Origin: Oscillospiraceae bacterium
GTDB taxonomy: Bacteria > Bacillota > Clostridia > Oscillospirales > Acutalibacteraceae
DNA: 44,400 nt
Assembly: GCA_902790325.1 (NCBI GenBank)
Contig: CADARP010000017.1
Location: 1-44,400 of the forward strand
Direction: 5' to 3'
Positions 16,697 through 24,673 of the stretch are shown here, piece by piece. Position 1 is the first letter of the stretch; each line of letters starts with the position of its first letter. Made by a program: the position numbers and the translations under genes. The notes below the pieces were generated by a model. It did no database searches and had not been told where the DNA came from. It saw only the letters and a program-made list of their open reading frames with translations.

Positions 16697-19105
16697 ATGA
16701 AGAACTACGACTTTAAAGCGGTCGAAAAAAAGTGGCAGCAAAAGTGGGAAGAAACCGGCGTATTCCACGCCAAACAGGACTTCACACTGCCGAAGTATTA
16801 TTGTCTGGTGGAGTTCCCGTATCCGTCGGGACAGGGACTGCACGTAGGCCATCCGCGTTCCTACACGGCGCTCGATACCGTCGCGCGCAAAAAACGTCTG
16901 CAGGGCTACAACGTGCTGTATCCGATGGGCTGGGACGCATTCGGCCTGCCTACGGAGAACTATGCCATCAAAAACCACATTCATCCCGAGATCGTGACGA
17001 AACAGAACGTCGCGCGCTTCAAGCAGCAGCTGCAGTCGCTGGGCTTCTCCTTCGACTGGAGCCGCGAGGTCAACACGACCGATCCCGCGTACTACAAGTG
17101 GACGCAGTGGATCTTTTTGCAGTTGTATAAAAAAGGCCTGGCGTACAAGAAGGAAATGTCCGTCAACTGGTGTACGTCCTGCAAATGCGTGCTGGCCAAC
17201 GAAGAAGTGGTCAACGGCGTGTGCGAACGCTGCGGCAGTGAAGTCATCCATAAGGTCAAGAGCCAGTGGATGCTCAAGATCACTGCGTATGCGCAGCGTC
17301 TGATCGACGATCTGGACGATCTGAATTTCATCGACCGCGTTAAAGTCCAGCAAAAGAACTGGATCGGCCGTTCGACCGGCGCGCAGGTGACATTCACCGC
17401 GACGACCGGCGACCCGATCGAAGTCTACACGACCCGTCCCGACACGCTGTTCGGCGCAACGTATATGGTCGTCTCGCCCGAGCATCCGCTGCTCGAAAAG
17501 TGGGCGGACAAGCTCACCAACATGGACGAGATCCGCGCTTATCAGAACGAGGCCGCGCACAAGAGCGATTTCGAGCGCACCGAGGTCAACAAGGACAAGA
17601 CCGGCGTCGAGCTTTTGGGTGTGCGTGCGATCAATCCTGTCAACGGCGAGGAGATCCCGATTTTCATTTCCGACTACGTTCTGGTGTCCTACGGTACCGG
17701 CGCGATCATGGCTGTTCCTGCGCATGACACGCGCGACTGGGAATTCGCCAAGAAATTCGATCTGCCGATCGTCGAGGTCGTTCGGGGCGGCAACGTCGAA
17801 AAGGAAGCCTTCACCGACTGCGCGACCGGCGTGATGGTGAATTCCGGTTTCCTCACCGGTCTGTCCGTCGAGGACGCAAAAGTCAAGATCATCGACTGGC
17901 TGACAGAGAACGGCAAGGGCTTCAAAAAAGTCAACTACAAGCTGCGCGACTGGGTATTCTCCCGCCAGCGTTACTGGGGCGAGCCGATCCCGATCATCGA
18001 GTGCCCGAAGTGCGGTTTCGTTCCGCTCGACGAGAGCGAGCTGCCGCTGCGTCTGCCGGAAGTCGAAAGCTATGAGCCGACCGACACCGGAGAGTCGCCG
18101 CTGGCGAAACTGACCGATTGGGTCAATGTGAAATGTCCGTGCTGCGGCGGCGACGCCAAGCGCGAGACCGACACCATGCCGCAATGGGCAGGATCGAGCT
18201 GGTACTTCCTGCGCTACTGCGACCCGCACAACAATGACGCGCTCGCTTCCAAGGAAGCGCTTGAATACTGGACGCCCGTCGACTGGTACAACGGCGGCAT
18301 GGAACATACGACGCTGCATCTGCTGTACAGCCGTTTCTGGCACAAGTTCCTGTATGATATCGGCGTCGTCCCGACCAAGGAACCGTACGCCAAGCGCACG
18401 AGTCACGGCATGATCCTGGGCGAGAACGGCGAAAAGATGTCCAAGTCCCGCGGCAATGTGGTCAACCCCGACGAGATCGTCGACCAGTACGGCGCCGACA
18501 CGATGCGCCTGTACGAAATGTTTATCGGCGACTTTGAGAAGGCTGCGCCGTGGAACAGCGACTCCATCAAGGGCTGCAAGCGCTTTTTGGACCGCACATG
18601 GGGACTGCAGAATATCGCAAAGGACGGCGGAATCCGCGCGGAGCTTGAGGCGGAGATCCACCGCACGATCCAGAAGGTCGGCGAGGATATCGACAATCTC
18701 AAGGCGAACACCGCGATCGCCGCGCTGATGACGCTGCTGAACCGGTTCTACGATTCCGGCGCCGTGACACGCGAGGAGCTGCGCACCTTCGTTCTGCTGC
18801 TCAACCCGTTTGCGCCGCATCTGACCGAGGAGCTGTGGGAAGTGATGGACTTCGGCGGCGTTGTCACGAGCCAGAGCTGGCCGCAGTTCGACCCCGCGAA
18901 GTGCAAGGACGATTCCGTGGAGATCGCCGTGCAGGTGTGCGGCAAAATCAAGGCGCGTCTGACCGTGCCCGCGGACGTTTCATCGGCGGATGCGATCGCG
19001 CTCGCAAAGGCGGACGAAAAAGTCGCCGAAGCGATCGACGGCAAAACGATCGTCAAGGAATTATATGTTCCCGGAAGATTGGTCAATATTGTTGTGAAAA
19101 TGTGA
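16697..19105 (+). CDS. leuS: Leucyl-tRNA synthetase
   Basis: 802 residues, the normal bacterial length. Class I signatures: HVGH (HIGH motif) in [13 protein letters not shown] near residue 48 and [12 protein letters not shown] near residue 580. The CP1 editing domain lies between them, with the conserved [12 protein letters not shown] and [14 protein letters not shown] zinc-finger-like Cys set ([19 protein letters not shown]) is near residue 160, and a second CPKCG/CPCCGG pair precedes the catalytic half. It charges tRNA-Leu. The 25-nt gap after rsfS leaves no room for a T-box, so it depends on the upstream cluster transcript. Last gene before the rpsU promoter. Confidence 0.97.
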   Translation: MKNYDFKAVEKKWQQKWEETGVFHAKQDFTLPKYYCLVEFPYPSGQGLHVGHPRSYTALDTVARKKRLQGYNVLYPMGWDAFGLPTENYAIKNHIHPEIVTKQNVARFKQQLQSLGFSFDWSREVNTTDPAYYKWTQWIFLQLYKKGLAYKKEMSVNWCTSCKCVLANEEVVNGVCERCGSEVIHKVKSQWMLKITAYAQRLIDDLDDLNFIDRVKVQQKNWIGRSTGAQVTFTATTGDPIEVYTTRPDTLFGATYMVVSPEHPLLEKWADKLTNMDEIRAYQNEAAHKSDFERTEVNKDKTGVELLGVRAINPVNGEEIPIFISDYVLVSYGTGAIMAVPAHDTRDWEFAKKFDLPIVEVVRGGNVEKEAFTDCATGVMVNSGFLTGLSVEDAKVKIIDWLTENGKGFKKVNYKLRDWVFSRQRYWGEPIPIIECPKCGFVPLDESELPLRLPEVESYEPTDTGESPLAKLTDWVNVKCPCCGGDAKRETDTMPQWAGSSWYFLRYCDPHNNDALASKEALEYWTPVDWYNGGMEHTTLHLLYSRFWHKFLYDIGVVPTKEPYAKRTSHGMILGENGEKMSKSRGNVVNPDEIVDQYGADTMRLYEMFIGDFEKAAPWNSDSIKGCKRFLDRTWGLQNIAKDGGIRAELEAEIHRTIQKVGEDIDNLKANTAIAALMTLLNRFYDSGAVTREELRTFVLLLNPFAPHLTEELWEVMDFGGVVTSQSWPQFDPAKCKDDSVEIAVQVCGKIKARLTVPADVSSADAIALAKADEKVAEAIDGKTIVKELYVPGRLVNIVVKM

Positions 19106-19149
19106 CAGAAACCGACCGGAAAAGTTCATAGATTATTCAAATCTTATTC

Positions 19150-19178
19150 TTGACAATTTCGGTCGGCTATTGTATAAT
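19150..19178 (+). promoter_or_regulatory. Consensus SigA promoter for rpsU
   Basis: TTGACA at 19150-19155, a 17-bp spacer and TATAAT at 19173-19178. This perfect match drives a leader of about 46 nt before rpsU. Confidence 0.9.
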
Positions 19179-19200
19179 GTTTTCCGTTAGCTTTAACAGA

Positions 19201-19221
19201 ACCCCTGTGTTCCGGAGGGGA
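19201..19221 (+). promoter_or_regulatory. Leader hairpin masking the rpsU ribosome site
   Basis: CCCCT at 19202-19206 can pair with AGGGG at 19216-19220, which is part of the GGAGGGGAGGG ribosome site. The 5-bp GC-rich stem has a 9-nt loop. It could tune S21 translation; the function is inferred. Confidence 0.4.
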
Positions 19222-19230
19222 GGGAATAGC

Positions 19231-19407
19231 ATGAGTCAGGTCAGAGTTAAAGAGAATGAGTCTCTTGACAGCGCACTGCGCCGCTTCAAGCGCCAGACTT
19301 CCAGAGACGGAATCATCCAGGAAGTGCGCAAGAGAGAGCACTATGAGAAGCCTTCCGTCAGACGTAAGAAGAAGTCCGAGGCTGCTCGTAAGCACAAGTA
19401 TAAGTAA
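19231..19407 (+). CDS. rpsU: Ribosomal protein bS21
   Basis: 58 residues, highly basic, with the S21 pattern [19 protein letters not shown] and a Lys/Arg-rich tail EARKH-like ([12 protein letters not shown]). It is a component of the 30S subunit near the anti-Shine-Dalgarno region. The ATG at 19231 lies behind GGAGGGGAGGG. It has its own consensus promoter, and a hairpin follows within 15 nt of the stop. Confidence 0.96.
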   Translation: MSQVRVKENESLDSALRRFKRQTSRDGIIQEVRKREHYEKPSVRRKKKSEAARKHKYK

Positions 19408-19419
19408 GAAATGCGTGAA

Positions 19420-19449
19420 AGCAGGCAGTTGATGCCTGCTTTTGCTTTT
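19420..19449 (+). terminator. Terminator/attenuator between rpsU and the aminopeptidase
   Basis: AGCAGGCA (19420-19427) pairs with TGCCTGCT (19433-19440) around a GTTGA loop, followed by TTTGCTTTTGG. The T-rich tail runs straight into the ribosome site of the next gene, so partial read-through would set aminopeptidase expression. Confidence 0.8.
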
Positions 19450-19459
19450 GGAGGGTACG

Positions 19460-20530
19460 ATGGAACGGATACAGGCGCTCGCCGCCGCGCTGCCGGAGCA
19501 CGCGGACGGCTATCTCATTACGAGCGAAAGCAATATCTTCTACTTCACCGGCTTTCCGTGCGACGCGGCGCTGCTGCTGGTGACGCGCGGCGGCAGTTTT
19601 TTCTTTACGGACAGCCGCTACCGGGAGGCAGCGCAGCGCGTGATCCGCGGCGTGACGTTCTGCGACACGGCGCAGTTTGCCGAGCGGTTCCCGGCCGTGT
19701 GCGCCGAACAGGGCGTGCGGCGGATGCTCGTGGAATCTTCCGCGCTGACGGTGCGCGAGGCGCAGAGATATGCGTCCCTGCTGCCGCAGACCGAGCTGCT
19801 GTACGAGGACGACCTCGTGTTCCTGTCGGTATTCCGGCGAAAAAAGAGCGCAGATGAAGTTGACAAGATGACGCGCGCCCAGCGTATCGCCGAAGCAGCG
19901 CTCGAAAGAATACTGCCGCTGCTTCGTCCCGGACGCACGGAAAAAGAGATTGCGCTCGAACTCGACTACACGATGCTGCGCATGGGCGCCGAGGCGCTGT
20001 CGTTCCGGACGATCGTTGTCAGCGGCGAGAACAGTTCGCTCCCGCACGGCGTGCCGGGCGAACGGCAGCTGCGCGACGGCGATTTCATCACGCTGGATTT
20101 CGGCGCGGTCGCGGACGGGTATCACAGCGACATGACGCGCACGTTTGCCTTGGGCCACTGCACGGATGAGATGCGCGCGGTCTATGACACCGTACTGCGC
20201 GCGCAGGAGGCGGCGCTTGCCGCTATGCGTCCCGGCACAGCGTGCAGAGATGCGGACGCCGCCGCAAGAGACGTGATCGCAGCGGCGGGCTACGGGGCAT
20301 ACTTCGGCCACGGCACCGGCCACGGCGTGGGCGTACAGATCCACGAGCGGCCGAATGTCAGCCCGCGCAGCGCGGAAACGCTGCAGCCGGGCGACGTGGT
20401 GACGGCGGAGCCGGGCATCTATCTGCCCGGAAAGTTCGGCGTGCGCATCGAGGACATGGTGCTGATCACCACGGACGGATATTCCAACTTCACCAAAGCT
20501 GACAAGCAACTGTGCGTATTACCTGCTTGA
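19460..20530 (+). CDS. M24 family aminopeptidase (Xaa-Pro peptidase)
   Basis: 356 residues starting at the ATG behind GGAGGG. The N-terminal creatinase-like domain (~1-125) contains YLITSESNIFYFTGF and FFTDSRYR. The catalytic M24 domain contains the metal ligands: Asp in TLDFGAVADGYHSD and the DMTRTF Asp, His in GTGHGVGVQIHE, and two Glu in TAEPGIYL and VRIEDMVL. It removes N-terminal residues before proline in the cytosol. The short two-domain form is the Firmicute PepP/YqhT type. It depends on the rpsU promoter through the attenuator at 19420. Confidence 0.93.
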   Translation: MERIQALAAALPEHADGYLITSESNIFYFTGFPCDAALLLVTRGGSFFFTDSRYREAAQRVIRGVTFCDTAQFAERFPAVCAEQGVRRMLVESSALTVREAQRYASLLPQTELLYEDDLVFLSVFRRKKSADEVDKMTRAQRIAEAALERILPLLRPGRTEKEIALELDYTMLRMGAEALSFRTIVVSGENSSLPHGVPGERQLRDGDFITLDFGAVADGYHSDMTRTFALGHCTDEMRAVYDTVLRAQEAALAAMRPGTACRDADAAARDVIAAAGYGAYFGHGTGHGVGVQIHERPNVSPRSAETLQPGDVVTAEPGIYLPGKFGVRIEDMVLITTDGYSNFTKADKQLCVLPA

Positions 20531-20546
20531 CATAACAAGTGAAAAC

Positions 20547-20580
20547 TGCACGGGCGCGGCAGCAGTGCCGCACCCGTGCA
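20547..20580 (+). terminator. Long hairpin downstream of the aminopeptidase gene
   Basis: TGCACGGGCGCGGCA and TGCCGCACCCGTGCA form a 15-bp stem with one mismatch around GCAG. No T-run follows directly, so it probably stabilises the 3' end or works with the next hairpin. Confidence 0.65.
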
Positions 20581-20586
20581 TAAAGC

Positions 20587-20629
20587 AGAATCGCCCTGTA
20601 CGAAAGTGCATGGCGATTCTTTGTTTTTA
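20587..20629 (+). terminator. Rho-independent terminator
   Basis: AGAATCGCC (20587-20595) pairs with GGCGATTCT (20612-20620), followed by TTGTTTTTAT. The minus-strand XRE gene ends at 20631, so the structure separates the convergent units. Confidence 0.78.
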
Positions 20630-20630
20630 T

Positions 20631-20963
20631 TTATATGTCTTGTGTTGCGATCCACTCGATAAAACCGACCGCCAGATGTATTTGCTTTTCATTCAGATGC
20701 GAGAGCAGATTTTGGATGTGAAGCAGATAGACTTCGCTGTTTGGGTTAGCTGAGGTGCCCAAAAGGAGATAATCCGGTGTCGTCTGCAAGACGTCGCAAA
20801 GCTTCATCAGAACATCAATGCTGGGGATGGACGTTGCACGTTCGATATTGGATAGGTATTTGTCACTCAGACCGGCCATTTCGTTGACGGTAAACTGTTT
20901 CAAGCCGAGTTCCCGACGGCGTGCAGCGATTCTCTGACCGACCGCCTTGTAGTCTACATACAT
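20631..20963 (-). CDS. XRE-family helix-turn-helix regulator
   Basis: 110 residues. An N-terminal HTH (VGQRIAARRRELGLKQFTVNEMAGLSDKYLSNIERA) is followed by PSIDVLMKLCDVLQTTPDYLLLG, the standard XRE layout. A C-terminal helical extension of about 35 residues (LLSHLNEKQIHLAVGFIEWIA) may allow dimerisation. The ATG at 20963 is preferred, with GAGGTG about 8 nt upstream; an ATG at 20969 and a GTG at 20972 are too close to it. It is divergent from the zinc-ribbon gene at 21151, whose promoter carries the palindrome AGTGATAATCACT at 21021-21033. That is a natural operator candidate. The local base composition is more AT-rich than the core genes. Confidence 0.88.
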   Translation of the reverse strand: MYVDYKAVGQRIAARRRELGLKQFTVNEMAGLSDKYLSNIERATSIPSIDVLMKLCDVLQTTPDYLLLGTSANPNSEVYLLHIQNLLSHLNEKQIHLAVGFIEWIATQDI

Positions 20964-21020
20964 AGGCATCACCTCAAAAACAGTTTATCCGCAGAGCACG
21001 CGAGAATAAACATACCATAA

Positions 21021-21061
21021 AGTGATAATCACTTGACAATGCGAACCACTCGTTTTATAAT
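21021..21061 (+). promoter_or_regulatory. Promoter with overlapping palindromic operator
   Basis: TTGACA at 21033-21038, a 17-bp spacer and TATAAT at 21056-21061. The 13-bp palindrome AGTGATAATCACT at 21021-21033 touches the -35. Binding by the adjacent XRE protein would block or bend this promoter. The leader to the ATG at 21151 is about 80 nt. Confidence 0.75.
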
Positions 21062-21150
21062 ATGAATATTAGCATTAAAAGGTGAATGGATTCGTGTGTT
21101 CGGGGGCTGTTCTGTTGTAGAATCACAGATCGTCAACAAGGGGGATAATT

Positions 21151-22092
21151 ATGAAGTGTCCGAATTGCTGCGCTGAAATCAGCGGTGGAAAATTCTGCGA
21201 GTTTTGCGGGACGCAACTTTCAGCAGAAATGATAAAGGAACAGGAACAGTTGAATAAACAAGGCTGTCCAAAATGCGGAAGCACAAATGTGACGTTTCGC
21301 AGAGAGAATTCTGGTGAGTATCAGGAAAAAAACAAAAAAGTAGTTGTACACAAAACCATAGGGCTGTGCAAAGACTGCGGCAATACTTGGACAACAAACG
21401 ATCCCAAAAAGAAACGTAAAACGTGGTTGTGGGTATTGGGTTGGATTTTTGTTTTCCCGTTGCCGTTGACTCTGATTTTGCTCAAAAAGAAGAAAATGAA
21501 GCCTGTACTGAAATACGGCATAATTGCGGTTGCATGGATTCTTTATTTGATATTTGTACTTTCAGGCAATTCTTCTGATAAAGCTGCTGCAGGGCAAACC
21601 GACACATCAACAGAAGTTTCGATTATTCAGCAGAACCTCTTAACAGAGGATGATGAAAAAGCCGATGCGTCATCGGCCGTGAATTCTATACAAGCAACAA
21701 AACAAACAGTACCGACCGAACCCGAAACAACTACGACAACGACTACAAGCAGACCAACTACGACAACAACCACGACAACGACTACAAGCAGACCAGCTGC
21801 GACAACAACCACTACAACGACTACAAGCAGACCAGCTGCGACAACAACCACAACCCAACCAACAACAAAAGCAACAACAGTTTATATTGCGCCAACAACC
21901 ACAACACAGCCAACAACAGTTGCGCAGCAGACGTCTGATTACTATGTACTGAACACAAACACTATGAGAATTCACTACCCGAGTTGTTCATCTGTAAAAG
22001 ATATTTTTCCGGAGAATTATGCGGAAACGGATGATTTCAATGTAGCAATTCAAAACGGCTATCAACCATGCGGGAAGTGCCATCCGCATTAA
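21151..22092 (+). CDS. Zinc-ribbon, membrane, Thr-rich protein with Cys/His cap
   Basis: 313 residues; ATG behind AAGGGGGA. Two N-terminal zinc ribbons: CPNCCAEISGGKFCEFCG, and CPKCGSTN paired with CKDCGNTW. A basic KKKRKT patch leads into two hydrophobic segments (~92-109 and ~120-140). Residues ~190-265 are a low-complexity Thr-rich linker of TTTTT units spaced by SRP. The C-terminus has a compact metal-binding-like module: HYPSCSSVKDI, then GYQPCGKCHP. That resembles Ada-type Cys modules seen on secreted nuclease-like proteins in Firmicutes. The topology suggests ribbons in the cytosol and the cap outside. Function unknown. Base composition is AT-rich compared with flanking genes, suggesting transfer. 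Confidence 0.82.
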   Translation: MKCPNCCAEISGGKFCEFCGTQLSAEMIKEQEQLNKQGCPKCGSTNVTFRRENSGEYQEKNKKVVVHKTIGLCKDCGNTWTTNDPKKKRKTWLWVLGWIFVFPLPLTLILLKKKKMKPVLKYGIIAVAWILYLIFVLSGNSSDKAAAGQTDTSTEVSIIQQNLLTEDDEKADASSAVNSIQATKQTVPTEPETTTTTTTSRPTTTTTTTTTTSRPAATTTTTTTTSRPAATTTTTQPTTKATTVYIAPTTTTQPTTVAQQTSDYYVLNTNTMRIHYPSCSSVKDIFPENYAETDDFNVAIQNGYQPCGKCHPH

Positions 22093-22158
22093 AGAAGCGC
22101 ATTGGCATCTTGGAATTGAGGCAATCTGATTTTCATAATCCAAATCGTATATGCAGGA

Positions 22159-22196
22159 AAGCTGTTTCCATTGTTAGTCAACGGAAGCAGCTTTTA
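22159..22196 (+). terminator. Terminator of the zinc-ribbon gene
   Basis: AAGCTGTTTCC (22159-22169) pairs with GGAAGCAGCTT (22183-22193), with one G-T wobble, and is followed by TTATCATT. The flanking 22093-22316 contains no other supported feature. Confidence 0.65.
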
Positions 22197-22316
22197 TCAT
22201 TATCTGGTGATGTGAATTGCAGGGAACCGGGCACTTTACACACGCGTCGGGATATGATAATATAACGATTGTAAAACGTATCTGGTTATGATAATCGGAA
22301 GGACAATCCTGAAGCA

Positions 22317-23459
22317 ATGAAAAAACTGTTTCTGTATCTCAAAAAGGAGCCGATGCTGCCGGTCGCGATCCTGGCGGCCGGTCTTTCCCTGCTGCTCACA
22401 CCGCCGTCCAAGGCGCTGCTGACCGCCATCGACTGGCGCACGCTCGGCACGCTGTTCATGATGCTCACGGTGCTGGAAGGATTCAAGCAGGAAAATGTTT
22501 TCCGTCCGCTGCTGCGGCTGACGGGACGCATCGGCACGATGGCGGGGCTGTCGCTCTTTCTGGTTTTCGGCGTTTTCTTTTCGTCGATGTTCGTCACGAA
22601 CGACGTCTCGCTGATCGTCTTCGTGCCCATTACGATCCTCCTGTTCCGCGCCGCACAGCAGGAACGCTTTATTCTGCCGGTCATCTCGATGGAGAACATC
22701 GCCGCCGTGCGCGGATCGCTTCTCACGCCGTTCGGCAGTCCGCAGAATCTGTTCATCTATGGACAGTCCGGCGTTTCCGCATGGCAGTTCGTGCGGTTCA
22801 TGTTCCCGATCTGGATCCTCTCCGGCGTGCTGCTCATTTGTTTTGTGCTGGTATTGTACCGCGGAAAGCTGCGTATGCCGACGGGTCTCGGACAGACGCA
22901 GATCGCGGGAGAATGGCCGCGAAAACGCAGGGTGCAGCGCGTGGTCTATTTCTGTCTGTTTCTGCTGGTGCTGGGCGTCATCGTCAGCCGCACGCGATTC
23001 TGGCCCGCGGCGACGGCTGTGGTTGCCGCCGCCGTGCTGGTGACCGACAGACGCCTGCTTCTCAAAACGGACTACGTCCTGCTGGTCACATTTTTTTGTT
23101 TCTTTGTTTTTTCTTCGTCCGTGGCCGCCAACGAAACGGTTGCCGCCTTTCTGCAGCGGGTCATGAACGGACACGAATATGCGGGCAGCATCCTTTTGAG
23201 CCAAGTGATCTCAAACGTCCCGGCTGCGATCGTGCTGTATCCTTTCAGCCGGAATACCGGCGCGCTGCTCTACGGATTGGACAGCGCGGGTCTTGTCTCT
23301 CTGATCGGTTCCCTGGCTTCGGTAATCAACTACCGCATCTATGTGCGGGAATATCCCGGAAACGGCAGAAAGTTTATTAAGACCTTTACGCTGATCAGTC
23401 TTGCGTTTTTTGCGGTGGTGGTGCTTCCGGGCTTCTTTATCAGCCGCGCCGGAATGTGA
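22317..23459 (+). CDS. Citrate/anion permease-like (ion transporter superfamily)
   Basis: 380 residues with about ten hydrophobic segments. Motifs of the CitMHS/ArsB/NhaD ion transporter superfamily: FVTNDVSLIVFVP near residue 95, the hairpin-like GSPQNLFIY near residue 143, and SQVISNVPAAIVLYPF near residue 300, which is the second half's equivalent of the first motif. The family moves carboxylates or other anions, but the substrate cannot be read here. GGAAGGA lies 13 nt before the ATG, a somewhat long spacing. It is a stand-alone gene with a strong hairpin after it. Confidence 0.84.
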   Translation: MKKLFLYLKKEPMLPVAILAAGLSLLLTPPSKALLTAIDWRTLGTLFMMLTVLEGFKQENVFRPLLRLTGRIGTMAGLSLFLVFGVFFSSMFVTNDVSLIVFVPITILLFRAAQQERFILPVISMENIAAVRGSLLTPFGSPQNLFIYGQSGVSAWQFVRFMFPIWILSGVLLICFVLVLYRGKLRMPTGLGQTQIAGEWPRKRRVQRVVYFCLFLLVLGVIVSRTRFWPAATAVVAAAVLVTDRRLLLKTDYVLLVTFFCFFVFSSSVAANETVAAFLQRVMNGHEYAGSILLSQVISNVPAAIVLYPFSRNTGALLYGLDSAGLVSLIGSLASVINYRIYVREYPGNGRKFIKTFTLISLAFFAVVVLPGFFISRAGM

Positions 23460-23482
23460 AACGCAGAATGATGAACAGAAAG

Positions 23483-23530
23483 CCGCCCCTCAGCTTTGTT
23501 GCTGAAGGGCGGTTCGGCTTTTCGTTTCTT
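23483..23530 (+). terminator. Terminator between convergent genes
   Basis: CCGCCCCTCAGC pairs with GCTGAAGGGCGG (one mismatch) around TTTGTT at 23483-23512, followed by TTCGGCTTTTCGTTTCTT. It ends the permease transcript; on the minus strand its U-tract is poor. Confidence 0.75.
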
Positions 23531-23549
23531 ATATTGCGCTGTGCCGGTA

Positions 23550-24518
23550 TTACTCCCATGCAGACTGGTCAATATCTGCTAAGGTGCCAAGCTGATCGGC
23601 GAGCATAGACGTGTCCGTAACATCCAAAATCAGATCATGGTTGCAGTCTGCGGCAAAGGATTGCGGATACTCATCCGTGAGAATGTAATCACCCCACGCT
23701 TCGTCGACAATAGCACCCATTGCATCCGCCATCAGAGACCAATCCGTAATATCGAAAGTACCGTCGCCGTTGATGTCGCCGAACAATACGGCGTAATACT
23801 CCTCGACCGTATCGCCGTTTTCATCGCAGATCACGAGCTTGGCGCCGGTGGACTCCATGTCCATCTCATTGGGCTCGACCTCATACGTCCAGCCGCCGGT
23901 CGTCTCGACATAGTCGGAAATCACCGGATAAATGTTGTCCAGTCCGCAGACGAATTGGAGCCCGGACGATCCTTCGAACGTGTACAGCGTGCTGTCCTCG
24001 GCAAACGACCAGCCGCCGACTTCGGCCTGGACGACCGAGACGACGCCGTTTCTTGTGTTGAACGCAATCTCATTCAGATCCACATCCAGCACGGAGGAAT
24101 CGGCACAACTGACGGTGATGGTCGTGTCGCCGATCGGCGCATCTTCCTTGACAAGGAACGTCAGTGTGGCGACCGTGCCGTTGATCGTGTAGTTTTCGGT
24201 GCTCGTACCGTCTTCCCAGAGGATATTGAAGGAATTGGTCTCGTAGGTACCACCGAACGTAATGCCGGCCTGCGGGAAAACAGATGCGCTTTTAGACGCT
24301 TCCTGCAGTGACAGTACATTCGTGTCAAAGGAAACATTGACAGACAGTGCAATGATACCGGGGTTGTTTTCGATCGTGATGGGGATTTCGACGGTATCGC
24401 CGGGATTTACCTCGGCATTGCCGGCCGCAAACGCGGGCGCGCCCTCTGCGGACGCCTGCATGCAGATGCAGGCAAGCATCAACGTCAGGGCAAGGAAAAC
24501 GGAAAGGATCTTTTTCAC
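23550..24518 (-). CDS. Secreted cohesin-dockerin protein
   Basis: 322 residues; GTG start behind AAAGGAGG. Residues 1-25 are a signal peptide (MKKILSVFLALTLMLACICM, QASA). Residues ~28-168 form a cohesin-type beta-sandwich (NPGDTVEIPITIENNPGI, SVNVSFDTNVLSL, ILWEDG, GTVATLTFLV). Residues ~170-243 are an unassigned beta-rich spacer (AEVGGWSFAEDSTLYTF). Residues ~245-312 are a dockerin with two calcium loops, GDINGDGTFDITD and ADCNHDLILDVTD. Its recognition positions (IT at 10/11, AD at 17/18) differ from the LK/RR pattern of the three LRR dockerins in this window. This fits an adaptor whose cohesin and dockerin bind different partners. It has its own promoter at 24587-24615. Confidence 0.87.
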   Translation of the reverse strand: MKKILSVFLALTLMLACICMQASAEGAPAFAAGNAEVNPGDTVEIPITIENNPGIIALSVNVSFDTNVLSLQEASKSASVFPQAGITFGGTYETNSFNILWEDGTSTENYTINGTVATLTFLVKEDAPIGDTTITVSCADSSVLDVDLNEIAFNTRNGVVSVVQAEVGGWSFAEDSTLYTFEGSSGLQFVCGLDNIYPVISDYVETTGGWTYEVEPNEMDMESTGAKLVICDENGDTVEEYYAVLFGDINGDGTFDITDWSLMADAMGAIVDEAWGDYILTDEYPQSFAADCNHDLILDVTDTSMLADQLGTLADIDQSAWE

Positions 24519-24586
24519 GTGTTTTTCCTCCTTTATTCAGAGCAGACTCGATTTGCAAAATGGACGGTGAATCTAATACATTTATC

Positions 24587-24615
24587 ATTATAAAGGATAA
24601 CGCTCTCAAAATCAA
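24587..24615 (-). promoter_or_regulatory. Promoter of the cohesin-dockerin gene
   Basis: Minus-strand TTGATT (24615-24610) and TATAAT (24592-24587) are 17 bp apart. The leader to the GTG at 24518 is about 60 nt. The gene can therefore be expressed apart from the upstream LRR gene. Confidence 0.78.
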
Positions 24616-24620
24616 GTCCT

Positions 24621-24649
24621 GTTTCGGTTCTTTTTTATGCAGTTTTGCA
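24621..24649. promoter_or_regulatory. Two half-sites resembling the LytTR-operon repeats
   Basis: TGCAGTTTTGCA at 24638-24649 is identical over 12 bases to 2242-2253 beside the LytTR regulator. A second core, GTTTC at 24621, lies exactly 21 bp from the GTTTT at 24642. The pair abuts the -35 of the cohesin-gene promoter. Its orientation relative to the promoter is opposite to that at 2261, which weakens the case. Confidence 0.35.
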
Positions 24650-24673
24650 CATCTAAGCAAATTCCGGTATCCG

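Noticed and set aside
19106-19170. Inverted repeat CCGACC/GGTCGG after leuS as a terminator
   Set aside because: The arms are about 45 nt apart, the pairing is imperfect and no T-run follows; it overlaps the rpsU promoter.
21729-21930. ACAAC-rich tract as a CRISPR-like or satellite repeat
   Set aside because: It is in frame and encodes the Thr-rich stalk of the zinc-ribbon membrane protein, so coding repetition explains it.
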